Assembly (NCBI GenBank): GCA_902792495.1
Contig: CADBAC010000126.1
Coordinates: forward strand, 1 to 10,213
Direction of reading: 5' to 3'
Length of the DNA: 10,213 nt
Source of the DNA: Ruminococcus flavefaciens
GTDB taxonomy: Bacteria > Bacillota > Clostridia > Oscillospirales > Ruminococcaceae
In this document: positions 1 through 6,943 of the stretch, piece by piece
Layout: each line of letters opens with the position of its first letter
Position numbering within the stretch: position 1 is the stretch's first letter
Made by a program: the position numbers and the translations under genes
The notes under the pieces: model-generated
The model's database searches: none
What the model saw: only the letters and a program-made list of their open reading frames with translations
What the model was told of the DNA's origin: nothing

Positions 1-27
1 GTCACCGACAAAATTATGCCTGATAAT
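1..27 (+). promoter_or_regulatory. Outward promoter inside MITE copy 1 (–35 cut by window edge)
   Basis: In the complete copies the right arm holds TTGTCA, a 17-bp spacer and GATAAT, each hexamer one base from consensus. Here the GTCA of the –35 is at 1-4 and GATAAT is at 22-27. Transcription would start near 34 and give a leader of about 50 nt containing the GGAGG at 70-74. This makes it the likely promoter of the acetyltransferase-lipoprotein pair. The promoter call is from sequence alone. Confidence 0.5.
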
Positions 28-56
28 CCGTACATTCACCCTATGTGGACAGGTTC
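1..56 (+). mobile_element. Right arm of MITE-like element, copy 1 (cut by window edge)
   Basis: These 56 bases match the right arm of the complete copies at 1494-1654 (reverse complement, no difference seen) and 7158-7321 (one difference). The arm ends with the terminal inverted repeat CCCTATGTGGACAGGTTC and is followed by TAA at 57-59, the same trinucleotide that flanks the other copies. The left part lies outside the window. It is taken as + orientation, like copy 3. The end of the element is only 26 bp from the start codon of the next gene and 13 bp from its ribosome binding site, so the native promoter of that gene was probably separated from it by the insertion. Confidence 0.85.
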
Positions 57-82
57 TAAAATCGTACACGGAGGTAACAGCA

Positions 83-649
83 ATGACAACGGAAGAATTC
101 ATCAGCTTCATGAACAGCGGTCAGCAGGTGACAGCTGAGTGCGGAGTTCATCAGACTATGCACAAACTCAGTCAGGAGGCTATCCGCATCACTATGGAGA
201 TAAACAATCATTATCACACACCTGAGGAGATAAATGCTCTGATGTCGGAGCTTATCGGTGTGCCTGTTGAAGTAGGACTGTTCCCTCCGTTTTATACCGA
301 CTGCGGAAAGAATATCCATCTCGGAAAAGGCGTATTCATCAATGCAGGCTGTAAATTCCAGGATCAGGGCGGTATCTATATCGGTGACGGTGCGCTGATA
401 GGCCACAACACCGTTCTTGCTACTCTGAATCACGGACTTCTTCCCGAGGAGCGCCATGACCTTATCCCCAAACCCATCCACATAGGCAAAAATGTTTGGA
501 TAGGTTCTAATTCCACCATTCTTTCGGGAGTTACGATAGGGGATAATGCAGTGATAGGCGCTGGTTCTGTTGTGACTAAGGATATCCCCGAAAACATGAT
601 AGCTGTGGGTTCGCCTGCAAAAGTGATAAGGAGTATTTATGAAAAATAA
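83..649 (+). CDS. Sugar O-acetyltransferase, LacA/Maa/NodL-like hexapeptide family
   Basis: This 188-residue protein is predicted to transfer acetyl from acetyl-CoA to a sugar or similar hydroxyl acceptor in the cytoplasm. Residues about 1-60 form the helical N-terminal region typical of maltose/galactoside acetyltransferases. From about 75 to 180 it shows the left-handed beta-helix hexapeptide pattern (for example IYIGDGALIG, IHIGKNVWIG, VTIGDNAVIGAGSVV), ending in the family's VxxGSPAKVIR signature. His117, in ATLNHG, is the candidate catalytic histidine. The length is usual for the family (180-200). ATG 83 follows GGAGG at 70-74 with 8 bp spacing. The gene overlaps the next one by 11 bp, so the two are probably cotranslated. 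The acceptor cannot be predicted; members of this family are often general detoxifying acetylases. A MITE end sits just upstream. Confidence 0.88.
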   Translation: MTTEEFISFMNSGQQVTAECGVHQTMHKLSQEAIRITMEINNHYHTPEEINALMSELIGVPVEVGLFPPFYTDCGKNIHLGKGVFINAGCKFQDQGGIYIGDGALIGHNTVLATLNHGLLPEERHDLIPKPIHIGKNVWIGSNSTILSGVTIGDNAVIGAGSVVTKDIPENMIAVGSPAKVIRSIYEK

Positions 650-1331
650 AATCGTATCGGCAGTTGTGCTTTCGTCCCTGATGATATTCACAAGTGCCTG
701 TGGAAATACTGAGGAATCTGCTGAGAATACGGCTCAGGAAAAGCATACCACCGAATATTCACAAGCCTCTTCTCAGGACAGCACCTCAGCGGTGACTTCG
801 GAGATACAGCCGCCGCAGGAAAAAGCAGGTGATACCATGAAAATGACTGTAAACGGAAAAGATTTTGAGATAGTCCTTGAAGATAACGCTTCAGCTGCGG
901 CGCTGAAAGAACTTATGCCGCTGACCCTCGAAATGTCAGAACTGAACGGCAATGAGAAGTATAATTATCTGGATACCGAACTGCCCTCAGCTTCCGTGAA
1001 AGTGGGAAAGATAAACGAAGGCGATATCATGCTTTACGGCAATAATTGCCTTGTGGTATTCTACGAAAGCTTTTCTACGCCGTACAGCTACACAAAGATA
1101 GGACATATCAGCGATACCACGGAACTTGCGGATACTCTCGGAAAGGGCGGAGTTACAGTGAGTTTCGGTGCGGATGAGGTCTCATACACCGCAAAGGATC
1201 TGCGTGACCTCAGTGATTTCCTCCACGGAAAAACAGCGGAAGATCTTACGGGGAAGCCCTACGATCTGAACGGCGACAACAGCTGGGACGTTCTTGATCT
1301 TTGCATGATGAGGAAAAAGCTGTTGAAGTAA
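639..1331 (+). CDS. Lipoprotein with cyclophilin-like domain and C-terminal dockerin-like tail
   Basis: This is a 230-residue exported protein. Residues 1-20 are a lipoprotein signal ending in the lipobox TSAC, with Cys21 as the lipidated residue. Residues 22-65 are a Ser/Thr/Glu/Gln-rich spacer. Residues 66-176 (from MTVNGKDFEIVLEDN through GDIMLYGNNCLVVFYESF to a GGVTVSF end) match the bacterial cyclophilin-like fold family, whose biochemical role is not settled. Residues 183-230 are a dockerin-like module. Its second repeat keeps a calcium loop DLNGDNSWDVLD (Asp209, Asn211, Asp213, Asp220), while the first repeat keeps only the helix part and lacks the loop. The start is supported by AAGGAG at 628-633 inside the upstream gene. 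A lipid anchor plus a dockerin on one protein is odd, because a dockerin normally serves as the attachment. Cohesin binding is an inference. Confidence 0.8.
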   Translation: MKNKIVSAVVLSSLMIFTSACGNTEESAENTAQEKHTTEYSQASSQDSTSAVTSEIQPPQEKAGDTMKMTVNGKDFEIVLEDNASAAALKELMPLTLEMSELNGNEKYNYLDTELPSASVKVGKINEGDIMLYGNNCLVVFYESFSTPYSYTKIGHISDTTELADTLGKGGVTVSFGADEVSYTAKDLRDLSDFLHGKTAEDLTGKPYDLNGDNSWDVLDLCMMRKKLLK

Positions 1332-1351
1332 CAGGTTCTGAATAAAAGACA

Positions 1352-1379
1352 AAATCGCATCGGTCATCCGATGCGATTT
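1352..1379 (+). terminator. Hairpin at the end of the acetyltransferase-lipoprotein unit
   Basis: AAATCGCATCGG (1352-1363) and CCGATGCGATTT (1368-1379) form a perfect 12-bp stem with the loop TCAT, 20 bp after the lipoprotein stop codon. The T run after the stem is only three bases, but the stem itself begins in A and ends in T. It may therefore work in either direction between the convergent genes. Confidence 0.65.
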
Positions 1380-1406
1380 CTGATCTGTCCGCCCTGTAAG
1401 GAAAAA

Positions 1407-1469
1407 CTTCGGAATAAAAGGCAGCACAAGCTTTGTGCGGTGTTGCCTAAAAGGAATCATGTCCCGAAG
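1407..1469 (-). terminator. Nested inverted repeat, possible minus-strand terminator or structured RNA
   Basis: Three nested arm pairs are visible: CTTCGG (1407-1412) with CCGAAG (1464-1469), AGGCA (1419-1423) with TGCCT (1444-1448), and GCACAA (1424-1429) with TTGTGC (1433-1438) around the 3-bp loop GCT. Read on the minus strand, the inner hairpin is followed by TTTTATT, so it could stop transcription coming from the regulator gene. The outer arm pair is not needed for a terminator, which suggests a small structured or repeated unit. It lies 25 bp from MITE copy 2. Apart from this hairpin, the one at 1352 and that MITE, the 1332-1730 gap shows no gene. Confidence 0.4.
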
Positions 1470-1493
1470 CGTATTTTCGGAATGAACATATAA

Positions 1494-1654
1494 GAACCTG
1501 TCCACATAGGGTGAATGTACGGATTATCAGGCATAATTTTGTCGGTGACAAGGCAAAAATCTGCCGACGGGCTGTCGCCCTTCAAGGATTTTTAACACAG
1601 TCACCGGCAAAATTTGCCGAAAAGACGTGCATGAATCCCTATGTGGACAGGTTC
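1494..1654 (-). mobile_element. Complete MITE-like element, copy 2 (161 bp)
   Basis: Both ends carry the perfect 18-bp terminal inverted repeat GAACCTGTCCACATAGGG. It continues inwards as an imperfect repeat of about 55 bp per arm. The element is flanked by TAA at 1491-1493 and 1655-1657, a direct target duplication. It is reversed relative to copies 1 and 3. Against copy 3 I count five substitutions and a 3-base difference in an internal T run, so the copies are young. It has no coding capacity for a transposase and must have been moved in trans. The TAA duplication would suit an IS5-type (IS1031-like, TNA target) enzyme, but that is inference. An outward promoter-like pair reads leftwards, with –35 at 1551-1546 and –10 at 1528-1523. 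Confidence 0.85.
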
Positions 1655-1730
1655 TAAGTGCAGAAATGTTCTGTTCCTGTAATAATGATACACCAAAACA
1701 AGTCCGCAGTAAATGTTGTTTTATCTCATT

Positions 1731-3956
1731 TCACTTGCCTTTCTGCCCATTTGATCTGCGGTAGGCAGAAGGCGGCATTCCCATGCGTGATGTGAACTGC
1801 CTTGTGAAGTGGCTGTAGTTTGAATAGCCGCATTGTTCCGATATCTGCAATGCGGAAAGGGAAGTATTCTCAAGCATCCACTTTACCTTTTTCATCCTTG
1901 AAGTGATTATATCGTCCTTGCAGCTTGTATCAAAAAGTTCCTTGTAGATCCTGTGAAAATGGCTTTTGCTGAGGCCCATACTGCGTGTGATTGCTTCGAT
2001 GTTCCACTCTTTCTCGGGATGTCTGAAAATATCATCCCGCAGTGAATTGAATCTGTCCTTGTAGCTGAAAATGCCTGAACTGAGACTTATGATCTTGCCC
2101 TTGAGTTTATCTTCGGAACTGCTGATAAGGCTGTCGATGCTGAATATATCGGTCTGTGATACCGGGCATGAGACAACTGCGATACGTTCCTGCTTTATCT
2201 CGACCGAACCCTTATAGGAATCCCTGACCCATTCAGCTATGTTATTGGTAAGGCTTATCTCAGAGATGTCATGGCCTTCTCCCGATACCGCATAAGCGAG
2301 CATTCCGTCGCCTATGCTTGCAAGAACAGCACTGCCGTCGTTAAGGCGGATAGCGTTCACGATAGAATTGACAGGCGGTACACTGTAATGCACCCTTTCC
2401 TCCTTGATGTATGTTATCAGAGTGAGAGACAGGTGGCTTCCGCTGTTTTCGGCTATAATGCTCATCAGCTTGTTTATCAGTCCTCTTTTGTTGTAGATAC
2501 CAAGAACAGGAGCGAATTCCGAAAGTGATTCGATACGCTCGTTTACGTGATCCTTGTACATTCTGTTCTGTACGGTATTGAGACCGCTTGCAACAGCGTC
2601 ACACCAGTTTGTGTAGAATTCGTCGAGGATTATATGTACGGCTTTTCTGTAGGTGAACCCCACATAGCCGAATATCTGACCTTTGTAGTGGAGTGACGTA
2701 ACGACTGTAAGACGGGGAGAATGCGGCTTGCTCAGTGACGGGGATATATCCTTTGTCATGAAATCTTTCATCTTTTCGATCCCGTCATAGCTTGCTTCTA
2801 TGGCGAGTATCATATTGTCGGGGAGTCCTCCTCTGCGGTAAACAGACGGATCGTCAAGATCCCTGCACCAGTCATCGCACAGGCATAGTTCGGCTTTTAT
2901 GCCCGTGGATATCATATAACAGCATCCCATGAATGTGCCGATAACGTCGTAGATGTCTTTGCATTCAGACATTCTGCGTATCATTTCACCGTGACTGTTG
3001 GTCTTGCGCTGTTCGAGGATACTGAAAACAGTTCCCGAATATTCGTGTATATCCGAAAGGCTTTTGCTTCGGCGGATACCTCCGCAGTCGCCGCATCCGC
3101 AGCTTTCACCGATGACAAGTTCAGTGGGGATATCCCCATTTTCGGCTTCTTTGCCCATAAGTTCCAGGAGTTTGTTTATGGCGAGAGTGCCGTTTCTTCG
3201 CTCCTGACCTGCGACGGTGGTAAGTGTGACACGTTCATTCTGGGAAATAACACTTCCGTCACAGCCTGTAACTTTTACATCTTCGGGAACTCTCACACCG
3301 TTTTCGCAGAGTGTGCGCACCAGTTCCACAGCCATTATGTCACTTCCGCAGACGATGCCGTCGGGCTTTGCAAGTCTGCCTTCAGCGATATCGAGAGCTA
3401 TCTGATGGGGGATCTGTCTCCAGTAGTCACCGTAGAAAATGTCGCTGTCACTGAATGAAAGTCCTGCTTCGTCCATAGCCCTGCGGAAACCGTCGATGCG
3501 TTTCTCGGACGGGATATCGCCTTTGTTTCCGCCTATGCAGTAAAGCTTTCTGCATCCGTGGTGCTTTATCAGGTGCATGGACGAAAGGTAAAGCTGAACT
3601 TCTTCATCTGCCGAAACTACCGGGAAATAAGGCTGTTGATAATTGACGGCCACGCAAGGGATATCACGTTTGCGGAGCAGTTCCATGATATTATTGCGCA
3701 GACGGGAACTGCAAAAGGAATTGGCTTCAAAAATAAATCCGTCAAAATTGCCGTGGAGTATAAGGTCATAAATATTGATCTGACCTTTGCTGTAAGACAT
3801 ATCAAGGTGCTGATCGACGTAATTGATAACTCCCGAGATAATGATCGTATCATATCCGAATTGGCAGGCTTTTGCGTGTATCGCATCAATAAATCCTGTT
3901 TCGGTGTTGCTGCTTATCTGCGGAAGAATGACCGCTATTTTTCCGATACTGTCCAT
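1731..3956 (-). CDS. Hybrid transcription regulator: LacI-type sensor plus AraC-type DNA-binding domain
   Basis: This 741-residue cytoplasmic regulator probably controls the neighbouring mannanase gene. Residues 5-285 resemble a LacI/GalR periplasmic-binding-type sugar sensor (IAVILPQISSNTETGF; VCGSDIMAVELVRTL; VPEDVKVTGCDGS) but have no N-terminal LacI helix-turn-helix. The sensor ends in a cysteine cluster, ESCGCGDCGG (284-293). Residues about 300-470 look GAF-like. Residues about 483-600 resemble a degenerate GGDEF fold (LGIYNKRGL, then IGDGM where the GGDEF loop would be), so cyclase activity is unlikely. Residues 637-735 are an AraC/XylS domain with two helix-turn-helix units (about 652-674 and 701-722) and the typical GMPPSAYRR end. 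ATG 3956 has AAGGGGTGAT upstream at good spacing. It lies downstream of the mannanase on the same strand with its own promoter. The ligand is unknown; a mannose-type sugar is a guess from context. Confidence 0.85.
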   Translation of the reverse strand: MDSIGKIAVILPQISSNTETGFIDAIHAKACQFGYDTIIISGVINYVDQHLDMSYSKGQINIYDLILHGNFDGFIFEANSFCSSRLRNNIMELLRKRDIPCVAVNYQQPYFPVVSADEEVQLYLSSMHLIKHHGCRKLYCIGGNKGDIPSEKRIDGFRRAMDEAGLSFSDSDIFYGDYWRQIPHQIALDIAEGRLAKPDGIVCGSDIMAVELVRTLCENGVRVPEDVKVTGCDGSVISQNERVTLTTVAGQERRNGTLAINKLLELMGKEAENGDIPTELVIGESCGCGDCGGIRRSKSLSDIHEYSGTVFSILEQRKTNSHGEMIRRMSECKDIYDVIGTFMGCCYMISTGIKAELCLCDDWCRDLDDPSVYRRGGLPDNMILAIEASYDGIEKMKDFMTKDISPSLSKPHSPRLTVVTSLHYKGQIFGYVGFTYRKAVHIILDEFYTNWCDAVASGLNTVQNRMYKDHVNERIESLSEFAPVLGIYNKRGLINKLMSIIAENSGSHLSLTLITYIKEERVHYSVPPVNSIVNAIRLNDGSAVLASIGDGMLAYAVSGEGHDISEISLTNNIAEWVRDSYKGSVEIKQERIAVVSCPVSQTDIFSIDSLISSSEDKLKGKIISLSSGIFSYKDRFNSLRDDIFRHPEKEWNIEAITRSMGLSKSHFHRIYKELFDTSCKDDIITSRMKKVKWMLENTSLSALQISEQCGYSNYSHFTRQFTSRMGMPPSAYRRSNGQKGK

Positions 3957-3975
3957 AATATCACCCCTTGAAATG

Positions 3976-4004
3976 ATTATACCTTAAATGTCAGTCAGCG
4001 TCAA
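3976..4004 (-). promoter_or_regulatory. Sigma-A promoter of the hybrid regulator gene
   Basis: On the minus strand TTGACG (4004-3999) and TATAAT (3981-3976) are separated by exactly 17 bp, 20 bp before the regulator start codon. The match is 11 of 12 bases. The regulator can therefore be made independently of the upstream mannanase transcript. The leader would be very short, about 12 nt. Confidence 0.8.
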
Positions 4005-4072
4005 GATGTCATAAAGGAACTCCGCATCTGATGGCCGTGATACTCATATAGATGTTTTATGCGCATTTATCG

Positions 4073-4103
4073 GGGGAAACCTTTCTGAGGAAAGGTCCTC
4101 CCC
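4073..4103. other. Intergenic hairpin between mannanase and regulator genes
   Basis: GGGGA (4073-4077) pairs with TCCCC (4099-4103) and CCTTTC (4080-4085) with GAAAGG (4090-4095), around the loop TGAG and a small internal loop. Neither strand has a T run after it, so it is not a standard intrinsic terminator. It lies about 90 bp past the mannanase stop codon and 69 bp before the regulator –35. It may stabilise the mannanase mRNA 3' end or be a palindromic intergenic repeat. Confidence 0.45.
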
Positions 4104-4192
4104 AATAGAACACGTGTAAAACTTCTGTAAGAATACCGCCATTATAATGCGGAGTTTCTGCAAGCCATACTTTGGGAGAATAAGGCTTACTG

Positions 4193-6754
4193 TTATTGAC
4201 GGAAGAAGAATGGCAGGCAGTTGTAGATGTACTGTCTTAAATGGTACCAGCCGTGAGATCCGCCGTTTGCGAGGATGAACCAGAAATTACCCTTTGAGAA
4301 ATCTGATGTATACTCGAACTGACTAAGGTTCTTCATGCCGTCTATCTGCGGACCGAGTACTGAATATGCGAAGTCGTCCGTACCGGTAGCTGACATGATG
4401 TAATACTGATCCTTTTTCAGACCTGCCTTGTCAACTGCACGGGCAAGTGCGGACGGGTCTGCTGTACCTGTGCCCCAGTGATGAGCACCGCTCATAGGCA
4501 TGAAGTAGCCTACGATATCAACGCAGTTTTCAAATACTGCCCATGTGGAAACGCTTCCCATTGAGAAGCCGCCGTATGCTCTGTGCATTCTTGAAGCTGC
4601 GATATCCTCCTTTGAAGTTGAAGCTGCATAGGTTGAGTATTTGCCTTCAACGAAAGGAACAACACTTTCACGGAACTCCTTGTAGAAATTCTCGGCATTG
4701 TAGAATGTATCAGCGCTTACCTTGTTGAATGTAGGAGTAACGATTATCATTGGCTCGATATCACCGTTCTTTATCATGTTGTCGAATACACGCTGCATCT
4801 CGCCGTTGTCGTTGTAGAACAGTGAATTTTCGCTGTCGCCCATGCCGTGCATGAAGTAGAATACGTTGTATTTCTTGTTCTTGTCGTAGCCGTAGGGGAG
4901 ATATACGTTAAGTGCATTGCTGCCGTTTATGCCGTTGTAGGTCTCTTTCACGATAGTACCTGCCTGCGGTATGCTGTTTTTGTAAGAGGGATTGTATTCG
5001 GTGTACTTCTTGTATTCAGTGTACTTCTTGTTTGCTTCAAATTTATATGTTGACTCAGGAGTTTCGGGCTGAGTCTGCTGACCTGTGGGAGGCTGAGGAG
5101 TTTCGGGAGTTTTTCCTGTAGTGCTGACGAGGAGCTTTTTCATCTGTATCATGTCGAAGATATCGATAACGCCGTCCTCACAGATATCAGCGGCTTTTGC
5201 ATCGCTTATCTTTGCGGACTTGTCTCCGAGGATGAATTTCTGGAGAATCACCGCATCAGTGACATTCACCTGACCGTCAGAGTTGATATCGCCTTTCAGA
5301 GCCTTTGCAGGAGCAATATCGAAAACAGGGTCGGTATTCTCGGATGAGGAAGTGCTGCCATAGTTGTAGACGTCGGGAAGTTCGTCAAGAGTTAGCAGAT
5401 AATCGCTGTTGTAGACCTGTTTCAGATATGAAGGAGTGTTGAACTCATTGCTGTCGATGAAAGATGTATGCCATGTCATGAACCACAGCCACTTTGCACC
5501 GTCAGCTTTCATCTTTTCGGGATTCGGGATAGGGCCGTTTTCGTGAAGACATACAGGCTTGTTTGCCACCTGAGCGGTCTTGCTGTACATTGGTGCAAGG
5601 GACTCTGTGTGGTTTACGTAAGTATCGGAACCTATAATGTCTACATATTCGTCGCCGGGGTACCAGCCGCTGTTGACATCTCCGCAGTAGCCCAGGCTCC
5701 AGATAAGGTTATCGAGACCCCAGTAATTGGTGTAGCGGTCGTACATAATGCGCCACAGCTTCTTGAAGTTCTCAGCGCCGCCTTTGCCCCACCAGAACCA
5801 CTTTCCGTCGAATTCATGGAATGGTCTCCATACAACGGGAATGCCCTGTTTCTGGAGTTCCTGAAGTGCCTTTGCACCCTTGTCCATGCCTGCGATAAGA
5901 GAGTTATACTCAGCAGTACCCTCGGTGAGAGCGGCACTCCAGTTGAGGTCGCTGTTCATAGCTTCGGTGTGGCTTCCGCTGAAGTTGCTTCCGCAGTGCC
6001 AGCATATAGTAACGATACCGCCCATGTCGTACCACTTCTTTGCACGGCGGTTGCAGCCTGCGAAGTCGTCGCCCATGTAGTCGAGTCCACGGAGAGCGGG
6101 ATATTTTCCGCTGGCATTTTTGATTATGTTGAATTCGTAATCATCGCTTCCCATCCATGTTGACTCCTGCTGGCCTGAGATAACATGATTGCCGTAGGTG
6201 TCGCAAAGGAAGTTGTAAAGCGACTGAGCATGAGCGGAAGCTTTCGGGTTTGAAAGCTTACCGCCGCCCGTATATGCTGAAAAATCCCCTTTTTCGATAA
6301 GCAGCGAATCCATCATCGTCCATCCCCATGATGCCTCGACGGCAATATCATTTTCCCCCTGATTCAGCACAGCATTGATGCTGACGGTGCTGAATTGCTC
6401 ATCGCCGGTATATTCACAGAATATCTCTCCTGCATTTTTACCATTTACGATAACGTTCTGGTATTTTCCGTCCTCGTCGTATGGCTGGCAGTAGCGGAGA
6501 GTTATTCTGTGCATACCGCTTTCGGCGGCATTGACTTTTACCGTTACCGTATTGCCGCCGTCTTTCAGGTCAACAGCCTGTCCTGCGCTGGCGCCTTTGA
6601 CAGTAGTTATCTCAGCTGCGTTTTCACCTGAATTGCTGATCGTACCATCTTCAAATTCATACTGATTTCCTGCCGCATTTGTCTGCAATGGGACTAACTG
6701 CAAAGTTCCCATGAGCATTGCGGAGGACATCATCAATGACAATATTTTTTTCAT
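4193..6754 (-). CDS. Secreted CBM35-GH26-dockerin-CE1 enzyme (beta-mannanase/esterase)
   Basis: This 853-residue modular enzyme is predicted to cut beta-1,4-mannan and remove ester groups outside the cell. Residues 1-28 are a signal peptide (MKKILSLMMSSAMLMG, cut near TNA-AG). Residues 30-160 are a CBM35-like beta-sandwich (YEFEDG start). Residues about 170-460 are GH26: Glu314 in WRPFHEFDG is the expected acid/base and Glu405 in LHENGP the nucleophile. Residues 487-544 are a complete two-repeat dockerin (GDINSDGQVNVTDA; ADICEDGVIDIFD). A Pro/Gln/Thr linker (about 547-570) follows, then a twice-repeated KKYTEY. Residues about 595-853 are a CE1 esterase with Ser731 in GGFSMGS, candidate Asp793/794, and His834 in GGSHGW. 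The ATG at 6754 is preferred over the GTG at 6781 because AAGAGGTGAT lies just before it and the signal peptide starts there. Acetylated mannan is the likely substrate; a feruloyl ester is possible for the CE1 part. Confidence 0.92.
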   Translation of the reverse strand: MKKILSLMMSSAMLMGTLQLVPLQTNAAGNQYEFEDGTISNSGENAAEITTVKGASAGQAVDLKDGGNTVTVKVNAAESGMHRITLRYCQPYDEDGKYQNVIVNGKNAGEIFCEYTGDEQFSTVSINAVLNQGENDIAVEASWGWTMMDSLLIEKGDFSAYTGGGKLSNPKASAHAQSLYNFLCDTYGNHVISGQQESTWMGSDDYEFNIIKNASGKYPALRGLDYMGDDFAGCNRRAKKWYDMGGIVTICWHCGSNFSGSHTEAMNSDLNWSAALTEGTAEYNSLIAGMDKGAKALQELQKQGIPVVWRPFHEFDGKWFWWGKGGAENFKKLWRIMYDRYTNYWGLDNLIWSLGYCGDVNSGWYPGDEYVDIIGSDTYVNHTESLAPMYSKTAQVANKPVCLHENGPIPNPEKMKADGAKWLWFMTWHTSFIDSNEFNTPSYLKQVYNSDYLLTLDELPDVYNYGSTSSSENTDPVFDIAPAKALKGDINSDGQVNVTDAVILQKFILGDKSAKISDAKAADICEDGVIDIFDMIQMKKLLVSTTGKTPETPQPPTGQQTQPETPESTYKFEANKKYTEYKKYTEYNPSYKNSIPQAGTIVKETYNGINGSNALNVYLPYGYDKNKKYNVFYFMHGMGDSENSLFYNDNGEMQRVFDNMIKNGDIEPMIIVTPTFNKVSADTFYNAENFYKEFRESVVPFVEGKYSTYAASTSKEDIAASRMHRAYGGFSMGSVSTWAVFENCVDIVGYFMPMSGAHHWGTGTADPSALARAVDKAGLKKDQYYIMSATGTDDFAYSVLGPQIDGMKNLSQFEYTSDFSKGNFWFILANGGSHGWYHLRQYIYNCLPFFFRQ
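4993..5028 (-). repeat. Two tandem 18-bp units in the mannanase linker
   Basis: Bases 4993-5010 and 5011-5028 are identical except for one G/A difference. They encode the doubled KKYTEY just before the esterase domain. The reading frame is kept, so the repeat only changes linker length. It probably arose by slippage or unequal crossing over. Confidence 0.85.
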
Positions 6755-6811
6755 TTTAATATCACCTCTTAAAAGAATCACGGATATTCCGCTGCGTTAA
6801 CTTCTGACTAT

Positions 6812-6828
6812 ATTATACAGCATATAAT
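6812..6828 (-). promoter_or_regulatory. Mannanase gene –10 region within a palindrome
   Basis: On the minus strand TATAAT lies at 6817-6812, 58 bp before the mannanase start codon. No good –35 is found 16-18 bp upstream (TTCTAT is the best aligned hexamer). The –10 is one arm of the perfect inverted repeat ATTATA-CAGCA-TATAAT (plus-strand sense, 6812-6828). A good –10 without a –35 fits an activator-dependent promoter, and the AraC-type regulator next door is the obvious candidate. The palindrome may be an operator or chance in AT-rich DNA. Confidence 0.45.
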
Positions 6829-6860
6829 GATGACATAGAATAACCTTTCGTTCCATAAAG

Positions 6861-6902
6861 CTGCATTTTTATCCCAAGTTCTTTTGTGGGATAAAAGTGC
6901 AG
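6861..6902. repeat. 16-bp inverted repeat in the divergent promoter region
   Basis: CTGCATTTTTATCCCA (6861-6876) and TGGGATAAAAGTGCAG (6887-6902) are complementary except for one wobble position, with a 10-bp centre. It lies 12 bp before the –35 of the rightward gene and about 44 bp upstream of the mannanase –10. Neither divergent gene needs a terminator here, so a regulatory site or a small palindromic repeat is more likely. Confidence 0.6.
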
Positions 6903-6914
6903 TTTCTGAGGCTC

Positions 6915-6943
6915 TTGACCCGAAATGTGCTTTCTGATATAAT
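6915..6943 (+). promoter_or_regulatory. Sigma-A promoter of the disrupted small gene
   Basis: TTGACC (6915-6920) and TATAAT (6938-6943) are separated by 17 bp, matching 11 of 12 consensus bases. The start codon follows 35 bp later with an AAAGAGGTG ribosome binding site. The promoter is intact although its gene is broken. Confidence 0.8.

Noticed and set aside
1331..1339. ACAGGTTCT at the lipoprotein stop codon matches the end of the MITE, suggesting an element remnant.
   Set aside because: Only nine bases match, with no further similarity on either side and no second end or TAA pair.
1708..1727. AT-rich inverted repeat (AAAACAA / TTGTTTT) just after the regulator stop codon, as its terminator.
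   Set aside because: The arms are short and AT-only with a long loop, and no T run follows; this is too weak to list as a feature.
5468..6163. Open frame of 231 codons on the plus strand.
   Set aside because: It lies wholly inside the GH26 coding region on the opposite strand, has no ribosome binding site and encodes no recognisable domain.
6755..6781. Upstream GTG start for the mannanase (nine extra residues).
   Set aside because: The extra residues would precede a complete signal peptide, and the ribosome binding site AAGAGGTGAT is placed correctly for ATG 6754.
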